A DNA stretch of 40,803 bases from an uncultured Eubacterium sp. GTDB taxonomy: Bacteria > Bacillota > Clostridia > Lachnospirales > Lachnospiraceae. The notes beneath the pieces were generated by a model, which was not told the DNA's origin, did no database searches, and worked only from the letters and a program-made list of their open reading frames with translations. The stretch covers positions 1 to 40,803 of the forward strand of contig CAJTZX010000039.1 in the NCBI GenBank assembly GCA_910584345.1, given 5' to 3'. How positions within the stretch are numbered: the stretch's first letter is position 1; each line of letters opens with the position of its first letter. Of this stretch, positions 23,693 through 30,724 are shown in pieces. Position numbers and translations under genes: made by a program.

Positions 23693-23732
23693 TTGCAACA
23701 TTTCACGTTTGTTATGATATAGGAGTTTTAGA

Positions 23733-24830
23733 ATGCTAAAAGATTATCCATTAAAACAATTAGTGCAGCCCTTGCTGGAATGGTATCCCCATCATGCAAG
23801 GGTTTTGCCATGGAGAGAAGAGCCTACGCCATACAGGGTGTGGGTGTCAGAGATTATGCTCCAGCAGACGCGTGTAGAAGCAGTAAAACCGTATTTTGAA
23901 CGTTTTATGCGGGAACTGTCGAATATTGAGCTGCTGGCAAACTGTCCGCAAGAGCGTTTATTAAAATTATGGGAAGGGCTTGGGTATTACAACCGTGTCA
24001 GAAATATGCAAAAAGCGGCTTGTACCGTGATGGAAGAATACGGCGGCGTACTCCCTGCGGATTATGAAGCGCTGTTAAAGCTAAAAGGAATCGGACATTA
24101 TACAGCGGGTGCGATTGCCTCGATTGCTTATGGCATTCCGGTTCCTGCTGTGGACGGAAATGTACTGCGCATTTTAATGCGGGTGTCAGAGGATGATTCT
24201 GATATTTTAAAGCAGTCTGTGAAAACAGAGGCAGAAAAGCTACTGCAGCCTGTGATTCCCAAAAAACAGGCAGGAATGTTTACACAGGCAATGATGGAGC
24301 TTGGAGCAACTGTCTGTGTGCCAAACGGTGAACCAAAGTGTACACAATGTCCATGGCAGCCATTTTGTCTGGCATACAAGAATGGGAGTTATGCAGGCTT
24401 GCCAAAAAAAGGCAAAGCAAAGCCAAGAAAGATAGAAGAAAAGACAGTGCTTGTCATTCGAGATGGAGAAAATGTATTATTGCATCGACGTCCGAAACGG
24501 GGATTGCTGGCCGGTATGTACGAGTTCCCAAATCTGGAAGGACATCTGACGCGGGAAGAAGTAACAAAATATGTGGAAAGTTTGGAGCTTTTGCCGCTAA
24601 AAATTGAACCGTTAGAAGACGCCAGACATATATTTTCTCATATGGAATGGCAGATGAGCGGATATATGGTCAGAGTCGCCCAGCTGGAAGAACTGGCAGG
24701 ACAAAAAGAAGGATACGTATTTGTGAACAAAGAAGTATCTGAGCAAAAATATGCAATTCCTTCTGCATTTGCACGATATACCAGATATATGAATATTCAT
24801 TTAGGAATTTCAAAAGAGCAGATATCATAA
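23733..24830 (+). CDS. mutY: A/G-specific adenine glycosylase
   Basis: 365 residues. It removes adenine mispaired with 8-oxoguanine, preventing G to T mutations. Glu40 (WVSEIMLQQTR) and Asp141 (AVDGNVLRIL) are the catalytic acids, and LKGIGHYTAGAIAS (117-130) is the helix-hairpin-helix. Four cysteines (195, 203, 206, 212) bind an iron-sulfur cluster. The first gap is seven residues instead of the six found in E. coli MutY. The C-terminal third (VLVIRDGENVLLHRRPKRGLLAGMYEFP...) is the NUDIX-like 8-oxoG recognition domain. AGGAG precedes the ATG by 6 bp. It is followed by a terminator and is monocistronic. Confidence 0.95.
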   Translation: MLKDYPLKQLVQPLLEWYPHHARVLPWREEPTPYRVWVSEIMLQQTRVEAVKPYFERFMRELSNIELLANCPQERLLKLWEGLGYYNRVRNMQKAACTVMEEYGGVLPADYEALLKLKGIGHYTAGAIASIAYGIPVPAVDGNVLRILMRVSEDDSDILKQSVKTEAEKLLQPVIPKKQAGMFTQAMMELGATVCVPNGEPKCTQCPWQPFCLAYKNGSYAGLPKKGKAKPRKIEEKTVLVIRDGENVLLHRRPKRGLLAGMYEFPNLEGHLTREEVTKYVESLELLPLKIEPLEDARHIFSHMEWQMSGYMVRVAQLEELAGQKEGYVFVNKEVSEQKYAIPSAFARYTRYMNIHLGISKEQIS

Positions 24831-24834
24831 GGGG

Positions 24835-24862
24835 AAGCCGGTGTTAGGGGACACCGGCTTTA
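24835..24862 (+). terminator. Terminator after mutY
   Basis: AAGCCGGTGT (24835-24844) pairs perfectly with ACACCGGCTT (24851-24860) around TAGGGG. The T-run is short (TTTATAT). Confidence 0.7.
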
Positions 24863-24898
24863 TATGAAAAAGAAAATAAGTAATTAGCTTTGGGAGGA

Positions 24899-24953
24899 AC
24901 CCTGCCTGTTTGCGGCAGGGTAACGCGGCTGTTGCTCAACGCGCAGCTGCGTT
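24899..24953. ncRNA. GC-rich double hairpin, candidate structured RNA
   Basis: Two adjacent stems stand out in an AT-rich gap. ACCCTGCC (24899-24906) pairs with GGCAGGGT (24914-24921) around TGTTTGC. One base later AACGCGGCTG (24922-24931) pairs with CAGCTGCGTT (24944-24953), nine Watson-Crick pairs and one G-T, around a 12-nt loop. The second stem is followed by TTTAAAATA, a weak T-run. It lies between the mutY terminator and the glf promoter, so it is not needed to end mutY. I do not recognise a known riboswitch or RNA family. Strand and role are unknown. Confidence 0.45.
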
Positions 24954-24960
24954 TAAAATA

Positions 24961-24975
24961 TGAAAATGATTATTA
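24961..24975. promoter_or_regulatory. Fur/Zur-like box
   Basis: TGAAAATGATTATTA matches the 7-1-7 Fur core (TGATAAT-N-ATTATCA) at all but one position in each arm. It lies about 170 bp upstream of the glf promoter. In AT-rich DNA such matches arise by chance, so this is only a candidate. Confidence 0.3.
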
Positions 24976-25063
24976 ATTAGTAATTGATGTTTTGTATCAA
25001 CTGTAATTATCATAAAGGTAATTTGTGAAATGCGTATGTGAAAGAAATGAGGATATTGTAAAT

Positions 25064-25111
25064 AAAATGTGAACTTTTTAAAATGTGAACTTTTTAAAAC
25101 GTGATCTTTTT
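25064..25111. repeat. Three tandem 16-bp repeats
   Basis: AAAATGTGAACTTTTT occurs at 25064-25079 and 25080-25095, then AAAACGTGATCTTTTT at 25096-25111 with two changes. The units lie 31 bp upstream of the glf -35. Direct repeats in this position can be activator sites. The A- and T-runs repeat every 16 bp, so intrinsic bending is less likely to be phased with the helix. Confidence 0.8.
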
Positions 25112-25141
25112 TCATAAATATTTTTTAGTTGTGTAAAAGCA

Positions 25142-25170
25142 TTGGATTTTTGCGAAAAATTGTGTATAAT
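25142..25170 (+). promoter_or_regulatory. Promoter for the glf operon
   Basis: TTGGAT (25142-25147), 17 nt, then a perfect TATAAT (25165-25170), about 100 bp before the glf start. Confidence 0.65.
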
Positions 25171-25272
25171 CTTTTTGAACGGCAATTTAGAGGAAGGAGT
25201 AGCTGTTAATTCGGCAAATTGTAATGCATGTAACAGAGCAAAAAATTACAGTTTCCATTGCAGCAGAAAGTT

Positions 25273-26454
25273 ATGTACGACAGTATTGTAATTGGAGCCG
25301 GTATTGCGGGAAGCACAGTGGCCAGACAGCTGGCTGAAAAAAAGGGTCATAAAGTACTCGTTGTGGAAAAACGGGATCATATCGGCGGTAACTGCTATGA
25401 CAGACCGGATGATTATGGGATTTTAGTTCATGAGTATGGGCCGCACATTTTTCATACAAATATGGAAGATGTATTTGCGTATTTATCCAGATTCACAGAA
25501 TGGATCTTGTATGAAAATGGTCATCAGGTAGTTGCAAATGTAGATGGAAGGCTGATTCCGATTCCGTTTAATTTAAACACACTGCATATGATTTATGATA
25601 AGGAGACTGCAGATGCGTTGGAAAAAAAATTAATCGGGGCTTACGGCGAAGGCAGCAGAGTTCCGATTATGAAGCTTAGAGAAAATCCGGATCCGCAGAT
25701 ACAGGCGATCGCGCAGTACGTTTATGAAAATGTATTTTTGAAATATACGATGAAACAGTGGGGACAGACGCCGGAGGAGATCAGTCCGGAAGTTACAGGC
25801 AGAGTGCCCGTGCTTATTTCCTATGACAACCGCTATTTCCAGGATAACTATCAGGGTGTGCCAAAACATGGATTTCATGAGATGTTTGTTCGTATGCTGG
25901 ATCATGAAAATATTACGGTTCAAACAGGCACGGATGCAAGAGAGCTTCTACAGTTTCAGGAGAATGAAATTCTGCTGGATGGACAGAAATTTGAAGGAAA
26001 TGTGATCTTTACCGGAGCGCTGGATGAGCTGTATGACTGCAGATATGGAAGGCTGCCGTACCGGTCGTTAAGGTTTGAATTTGAACATCTGGCTCAGGAT
26101 GATTTTCAAAATGGACATAGTGTTGTCAATTATACGGTGAGTGAAGATTTTACCCGTATCACGGAGTTTAAGTATCTGACAAGGCAAAAGGATGCGGATG
26201 GTACGACAATTATAAGAGAGTATCCGTTTGCCTATACTGGAGCAGATGGAGAAATTCCTTACTATGCGATTATGAATCCAGAAAATGAGGCATTATATCT
26301 AAAGTACAAAAAACTAACGCAGCAGTATTCGAATCTGTATCTGCTTGGCAGACTGGCAGAGTATAAGTATTATAATATCGATGCCATGACGAAAAAAGCG
26401 TTGGAGCTTGCTGACTCGCTGCCAGACGGTCAGAGCAAAAAGCAGCTGCGTTAA
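25273..26454 (+). CDS. glf: UDP-galactopyranose mutase
   Basis: 393 residues. This flavoenzyme converts UDP-galactopyranose to UDP-galactofuranose for cell-surface glycans. The FAD-binding GAGIAGS is at residues 8-14. Family blocks follow: GPHIFHTN, MKQWG, RVPVLISYDNRYF, FTGALDELYDCRYG, YRSLRFEFEH, REYPF and the C-terminal LLGRLAEYKYYNIDAM. Length is typical. The ATG at 25273 gives the family start (MYDSIVIG); its ribosome site is weak (AGAAAG), and an in-frame TTG at 25258 is the alternative. A glycosyltransferase gene starts 12 bp downstream, so the pair likely makes and adds galactofuranose or a linked sugar. Confidence 0.95.
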   Translation: MYDSIVIGAGIAGSTVARQLAEKKGHKVLVVEKRDHIGGNCYDRPDDYGILVHEYGPHIFHTNMEDVFAYLSRFTEWILYENGHQVVANVDGRLIPIPFNLNTLHMIYDKETADALEKKLIGAYGEGSRVPIMKLRENPDPQIQAIAQYVYENVFLKYTMKQWGQTPEEISPEVTGRVPVLISYDNRYFQDNYQGVPKHGFHEMFVRMLDHENITVQTGTDARELLQFQENEILLDGQKFEGNVIFTGALDELYDCRYGRLPYRSLRFEFEHLAQDDFQNGHSVVNYTVSEDFTRITEFKYLTRQKDADGTTIIREYPFAYTGADGEIPYYAIMNPENEALYLKYKKLTQQYSNLYLLGRLAEYKYYNIDAMTKKALELADSLPDGQSKKQLR

Positions 26455-26465
26455 AGGAGAACAAA

Positions 26466-27482
26466 ATGAAGTTATTATCTATTGCAATACCATGTTATAA
26501 TTCGCAGGATTATATGGAACGGTGTATTCATTCACTGCTGCCAGGCGGAGAGGATGTGGAAATATTGATCGTGGACGACGGTTCGCATGATCTGACATCG
26601 GAAATTGCAGATGCATATGAAAAACGTTATCCGAACATTGTAAAAGCGATTCATCAGGAAAACGGCGGACATGGAGAGGCAGTTAATGCCGGATTAGCAA
26701 ATGCATCCGGGCTGTTTTTTAAAGTGGTAGACAGTGATGACTGGGTAGATGCACAGGCTTATGAGAAGATACTGGCAACACTTCGTGAGATTGCAGGGTC
26801 AGATCAGACGCTTGACATGCTCATTTCTAATTTTGTCTATGAAAAAGAAGGCGCAAAGCATAAAAAAGTAATGAAATATACGTCTGCGCTCGTTCAGAAC
26901 AAAATTTTTACATGGAGTGACGTGCGTCATATGCGTAAAGGACAGTACCTTTTGATGCATTCCGTTATTTATCGGACGAAGCTGCTGCGTGACTGTGGAC
27001 TTAAGCTGCCGAAGCATACATTTTATGTAGATAATCTGTATGTGTATACACCGCTTCCGTATGTAAAGACGATGTATTATCTGGATGTGGATTTTTACCG
27101 GTATTATATCGGGCGTGAAGATCAGTCGGTAAATGAGGAGATTATGATTCGGCGCATCGACCAGCAGATTAAAGTAAATAAGATCATGATTGATACGTAT
27201 GATCTGTGGAAAATACCGAATAAGAAGCAGCGGAAATATATGTTTAATTATCTGGAAATTATAACCGTGATCTCTACGGTGCTGCTGATCCGTTCCGGGA
27301 CACCGGAAAATCTGGAAAAAAAGAGGGAGTTATGGAGTTATATTAAGCAGGCGGATTTGCGTCTGTTCCATCATTTGCGAAATGGGATCATGGGCAATAC
27401 CATGAATCTTCCGGGAAAAAGCGGAAGGAGGATATCAATCGCGGCATATAAAATCGCGCAGAAAGTAGTAGGATTTAATTAG
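26466..27482 (+). CDS. Glycosyltransferase family 2
   Basis: 338 residues, GT-A fold, cytosolic or membrane-associated. It starts with the typical LLSIAIPCYNSQDYMERCIHSLL, then VDDGS (Asp37, Asp38) for nucleotide binding, GGHGEAVNAGL, and the metal-binding VVDSDDW (Asp89, Asp91, Asp92). The C-terminal half has no clear transmembrane helix and ends with a basic segment. Donor and acceptor are unknown; the upstream glf suggests a galactofuranose-containing glycan. AAAGGAG lies about 6 bp before the ATG. Codon use and spacing (12 bp after glf, 16 bp before the next gene) support one operon. Confidence 0.92.
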   Translation: MKLLSIAIPCYNSQDYMERCIHSLLPGGEDVEILIVDDGSHDLTSEIADAYEKRYPNIVKAIHQENGGHGEAVNAGLANASGLFFKVVDSDDWVDAQAYEKILATLREIAGSDQTLDMLISNFVYEKEGAKHKKVMKYTSALVQNKIFTWSDVRHMRKGQYLLMHSVIYRTKLLRDCGLKLPKHTFYVDNLYVYTPLPYVKTMYYLDVDFYRYYIGREDQSVNEEIMIRRIDQQIKVNKIMIDTYDLWKIPNKKQRKYMFNYLEIITVISTVLLIRSGTPENLEKKRELWSYIKQADLRLFHHLRNGIMGNTMNLPGKSGRRISIAAYKIAQKVVGFN

Positions 27483-27498
27483 GGGGCATCTATCGAAT

Positions 27499-27768
27499 AT
27501 GAGAGCAGAACGTGATATTGCATTATGCGCTGTCGCAGATGCAGGAATCAAATCAAAGGTTATGAACGCTATGATACAAAAGAGGATTCCATATGCAGAA
27601 GAGTGGCATAAAGTGCCTCTGCTGCGCAGGAGAAAGTACGAAGGGGCGAAGGAAGTGTGTATTATCGTTACGCACCATGATCTGGCAGATCAGGCAAAGG
27701 CACAGATTCAGGCGATGGATGATGTTGTCAGCAGCCGGGTGTATTTTGATTTGAAAGGACTCACATAG
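27499..27768 (+). CDS. Small conserved-looking protein of unknown function
   Basis: 89 residues, not assigned to a named family. The first half is basic (MNAMIQKRIPYAEEWHKVPLLRRRKYEGAK split by neutral stretches). The second contains EVCIIVTHHDLADQAKAQIQAM, a strand followed by a helix with a His-His pair, then VYFDLKGL. It resembles a small alpha/beta domain. There is no signal peptide. GGGGG lies about 11 bp before the ATG, and the gene is 16 bp after the glycosyltransferase and just before a strong terminator. It is therefore the last gene of the glf operon and may assist that pathway. Confidence 0.7.
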   Translation: MRAERDIALCAVADAGIKSKVMNAMIQKRIPYAEEWHKVPLLRRRKYEGAKEVCIIVTHHDLADQAKAQIQAMDDVVSSRVYFDLKGLT

Positions 27769-27797
27769 AGCTGTCATGAAGTAAAGATGGTATCAGG

Positions 27798-27832
27798 CAG
27801 TTTACTCTGCATGGCAGAGTAAACTGTTTTTT
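27798..27832 (+). terminator. Rho-independent terminator of the glf operon
   Basis: CAGTTTACTCTGC (27798-27810) is perfectly complementary to 27814-27826 with an ATG loop, followed by six T. Confidence 0.93.
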
Positions 27833-27876
27833 GTTATGATGAAATAAGAAAAAATAAAAACAGAAAGGATAAAAAT

Positions 27877-28353
27877 ATGAACGAGATTTCAAAAGGAGAA
27901 CAAGCAGAACAATTGTTTAAGGAAGGGTATAACTGTTCCCAGTCTCTTGCGCTGGCTTTTTGTGAGGAAATTGGAATAGAAAAAAGCAAGCTGCTGCGTA
28001 TAGTTTCATCATTTGGCGGAGGAATGGGAAGAATGCGGGAAGTGTGCGGCGCTGTCAGCGGGATGTTTTTTGTAGCAGGCGCCTTATACGGCTATGATAA
28101 CCCAAAGGATCTGCAGGCGAAGAAAGAGCATTATGCAAGAATTCAAGAGCTTGCCGCACGTTTTCAGGCAGAGACAGGCTCGATTGTCTGCAGGGAACTG
28201 CTCGGATTGGAAGGAAAAGACCGTAATCCTGTGCCGAGCGAGCGAACACAGGAATATTATAAAAAGCGTCCGTGTCCGAAAATGATCCGGTTGGCTGCAG
28301 AAATTATGGAAACGTATATACAGGAACAAAAAGAGGCTGATTGTAAGGCGTGA
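27877..28353 (+). CDS. C_GCAxxG_C_C family protein (putative redox protein)
   Basis: 158 residues with the family cysteine pattern: Cys20 in GYNCSQS, Cys29, Cys57 in CGAVSG (the GCAxxG-like site), Cys105 and Cys133. The family is common in anaerobes, often near redox enzymes, and is thought to bind metal or carry out thiol chemistry, but its function is not established. It is a small cytosolic helical protein. AGAAAGGA precedes the ATG. It lies between the glf terminator and a new promoter at 28363, so it is probably monocistronic, and neighbours give no further clue. Confidence 0.87.
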   Translation: MNEISKGEQAEQLFKEGYNCSQSLALAFCEEIGIEKSKLLRIVSSFGGGMGRMREVCGAVSGMFFVAGALYGYDNPKDLQAKKEHYARIQELAARFQAETGSIVCRELLGLEGKDRNPVPSERTQEYYKKRPCPKMIRLAAEIMETYIQEQKEADCKA

Positions 28354-28362
28354 AATCATTGT

Positions 28363-28391
28363 TTGACGTTTGCGTTTTGAAACGCTATAAT
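28363..28391 (+). promoter_or_regulatory. Promoter for the DUF1015 gene
   Basis: TTGACG (28363-28368), 17 nt, then a perfect TATAAT (28386-28391). The spacer is almost filled by the palindrome listed separately. Confidence 0.8.
28372..28385. promoter_or_regulatory. Operator-like palindrome inside the promoter spacer
   Basis: GCGTTT-TG-AAACGC is a 14-bp dyad with perfect 6-bp arms, sitting exactly between the -35 and -10. A protein bound here would block or remodel RNA polymerase, as a repressor or a MerR-type activator would. Confidence 0.65.
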
Positions 28392-28465
28392 GGAAACACT
28401 CAGGTATGATAGAAAATTATGGAAAACGATGAGAAATGATTGGAACACATGGAAAGGAGAGAAGA

Positions 28466-29710
28466 ATGGCAGACATCAGACCATTTTCCTGTATTCGCCC
28501 ATGCAGGGAAAAAGCAGATAAGATAGCGGCGCTTCCTTATGATGTATACAGCAGAGAAGAAGCCAGGCAGCAGACAGCGGGGAATCCTGATTCGTTTTTA
28601 AATATTGACCGCCCGGAGACACAGTTTCCGGAAGGCACCGATATGTATGAGGAAAGAGTTTACCAAAAGGCACATGACCTGTTATGGGAAAAAGTGGCAG
28701 ACGGTACTTTTATCAAGGACAAACAGCGCTGCTACTATATATATGAACTTACGATGGATGGCAGGGCGCAGACTGGTATCGTGGCCTGTGCGTCGATAGA
28801 TGATTATGAAAACCAGGTAATTAAAAAGCATGAAAATACTCGTGCAGAAAAAGAAGCAGACCGCATCCGTCATGTAGATACGTGCAATGCCCAGACAGGG
28901 CCGATTTTTCTGGCATACCGATCGAATCAGACGATCAATGAGATTGTAGAGCAGGTAAAGAAACACACGCCGCTTTATGATTTTATATCTGAAGACGGGA
29001 TTCGCCATCGAGTATTTCGGATAGATCAGGATGCTGATATTCATGCCATCCGGCAGGCATTTACTGCAATGAAAGCCATTTATATTGCAGATGGACATCA
29101 CCGTGCGGCGTCCGCTGTAAAAGTCGGGCAAAAACGCAGGAAAGCACAAGGCGGATATACGGGAGAAGAAGAATTTAATTATTTTCTGTCAGTATTATTT
29201 CCAGATGACCAGCTGATGATTATGGACTATAATCGTATTGTGAAAGATTTGGCAGGTATGACAGCCTTACAGTTTTTAGAAAAAGTCTGTGCGGCTTTCG
29301 ATGTGAAAAAAGTCCCGCGCAGTGAGTGCAGGCCGCGTAAAAAAGGAGAATTTTCCATATATCTGGATGGAAACTGGTATATATGCACGATACGTGCGGC
29401 GGATAGGACAAAAGACCCGGTGAAAGGTCTGGATGTTTCACTGCTTCAGGATCTTTTACTGGAGCCGGTGTTAGGTATTCACGATCCAAAGACGGATGAA
29501 CGAATCGACTTTGTAGGTGGAATTCGCGGCTTAGAAGAATTGGAGCGGAGAGTGCAAACGGATTGTGCGGTGGCATTTGCGATGTATCCGACAGACATTT
29601 CAGAGCTGTTTGCCGTTGCAGACGCAGGATTACTCATGCCGCCAAAATCTACGTGGTTTGAGCCGAAACTGCGCAGTGGACTGTTTATCCACGGATTAGA
29701 GGAATCCTGA
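28466..29710 (+). CDS. DUF1015 family protein
   Basis: 414 residues of the DUF1015 family. Conserved segments are DIRPFSCIRP at the start, AALPYDVYSREEAR (about 25-38), the NPDSFLNIDRPE block, the central IYIADGHHRAASA (about 212-224) with a His-His pair typical of a metal or nucleotide site, and the C-terminal AMYPTDISELFAVADAGLLMPPKSTWFEPKLRSGL. In several Clostridia the gene lies by serine biosynthesis genes; here it does not, so I assign no reaction. The ATG at 28466 has AAAGGAG 8 bp upstream and is preferred to the ATG at 28436. The promoter carries a 14-bp palindrome. It may be cotranscribed with the MscS gene 48 bp downstream. Confidence 0.88.
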   Translation: MADIRPFSCIRPCREKADKIAALPYDVYSREEARQQTAGNPDSFLNIDRPETQFPEGTDMYEERVYQKAHDLLWEKVADGTFIKDKQRCYYIYELTMDGRAQTGIVACASIDDYENQVIKKHENTRAEKEADRIRHVDTCNAQTGPIFLAYRSNQTINEIVEQVKKHTPLYDFISEDGIRHRVFRIDQDADIHAIRQAFTAMKAIYIADGHHRAASAVKVGQKRRKAQGGYTGEEEFNYFLSVLFPDDQLMIMDYNRIVKDLAGMTALQFLEKVCAAFDVKKVPRSECRPRKKGEFSIYLDGNWYICTIRAADRTKDPVKGLDVSLLQDLLLEPVLGIHDPKTDERIDFVGGIRGLEELERRVQTDCAVAFAMYPTDISELFAVADAGLLMPPKSTWFEPKLRSGLFIHGLEES

Positions 29711-29758
29711 CGAATGGTATCTTGTATGCGTTGTTTAAAAAATGGAGGTTGATGTATC

Positions 29759-30634
29759 ATGGCTGCGCAGGAATCATCGATTATTACAGAAAGTTTGGAA
29801 AATCTGCAAAAAGTGGATAAGAATGTCGTTCAGGAATTTTTAGAAGATCTCGTTCCAGATGTTTTGAATTTTTCGGTTCAGGTTGTACTGGCAGTGCTGC
29901 TTTATCTGATTGGAAAGCGTTTGATTTCTTTTCTGAGAAAGTTTTTGCGTAAGTCGTTAGAACGCAGAAATGTAGATATTGAAGTTCGGCAGTTTTTGGA
30001 TTCCGTAGGTAAATATAGTTTGTATTTTGTATTATGGCTGATGATTTTAACATTGTTTGGAATTACGACTGCTTCTGTAATCGCATTGCTTGGATCAGCA
30101 GGATTGACGCTTGGTCTGGCTTTGCAGGGCAGCCTTGCTAATTTTGCGGGTGGCGTGCTTATTTTACTGCTGCGTCCGTTTCATGTAGAGGATTATATTG
30201 TATCTAGCGCGACAGGGCATGAAGGAATCGTCAAAGAAATATCGACTTTTTATACGAGAATACAGACAGCCGATAATCAGACCGTTATGATTCCAAACGG
30301 GAAACTTGCAGACGGAGCAATCGTAAATGTCACAGGCCAGCAGACAAGACGAATGGATATCGTGGTAGGCATTGCTTACAGTGCAGATTTGTTGAAAGCG
30401 AAAAAGCTGTTGAGCGATCTCGTGGAAAAGGAAACGAGAAAACTAAGCGACCAGCCGGTAAATATTTTTGTGTCGAATCTGGCAGAAAGCAGTGTAGAAC
30501 TTGGCTGTCGGTTTTGGGTAAAATCGGAGGACTATTGGCAGACAAGATGGGATATCCTGGAAGCAGTGAAGCTGTTATTTGATGAAAATGACATTGAGAT
30601 ACCGTTTCCGCAGGTGGATGTACATATGAAATAA
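29759..30634 (+). CDS. Small-conductance mechanosensitive channel (MscS family)
   Basis: 291 residues, close to E. coli MscS (286). The channel opens under membrane tension and releases solutes on hypo-osmotic shock. Three membrane segments are visible: about 33-58, 85-108 and the pore-lining TM3 (GSAGLTLGLALQGSLANFAGG, about 114-134, Gly/Ala-rich as in MscS). The cytosolic beta domain (FHVEDYIV, TRIQTADNQTVMIPNGKL) and the alpha/beta end (DVHMK) follow. GGAGG lies 11 bp before the ATG. It follows the DUF1015 gene by 48 bp without a terminator. Confidence 0.93.
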   Translation: MAAQESSIITESLENLQKVDKNVVQEFLEDLVPDVLNFSVQVVLAVLLYLIGKRLISFLRKFLRKSLERRNVDIEVRQFLDSVGKYSLYFVLWLMILTLFGITTASVIALLGSAGLTLGLALQGSLANFAGGVLILLLRPFHVEDYIVSSATGHEGIVKEISTFYTRIQTADNQTVMIPNGKLADGAIVNVTGQQTRRMDIVVGIAYSADLLKAKKLLSDLVEKETRKLSDQPVNIFVSNLAESSVELGCRFWVKSEDYWQTRWDILEAVKLLFDENDIEIPFPQVDVHMK

Positions 30635-30724
30635 AAAAGATATTGGGATAAAATTCCAAGAAATTAGCTATACTATTGGCATATTTGATGAAAATCAAAA
30701 ATATAAAATTAGGAGGATATCAAT

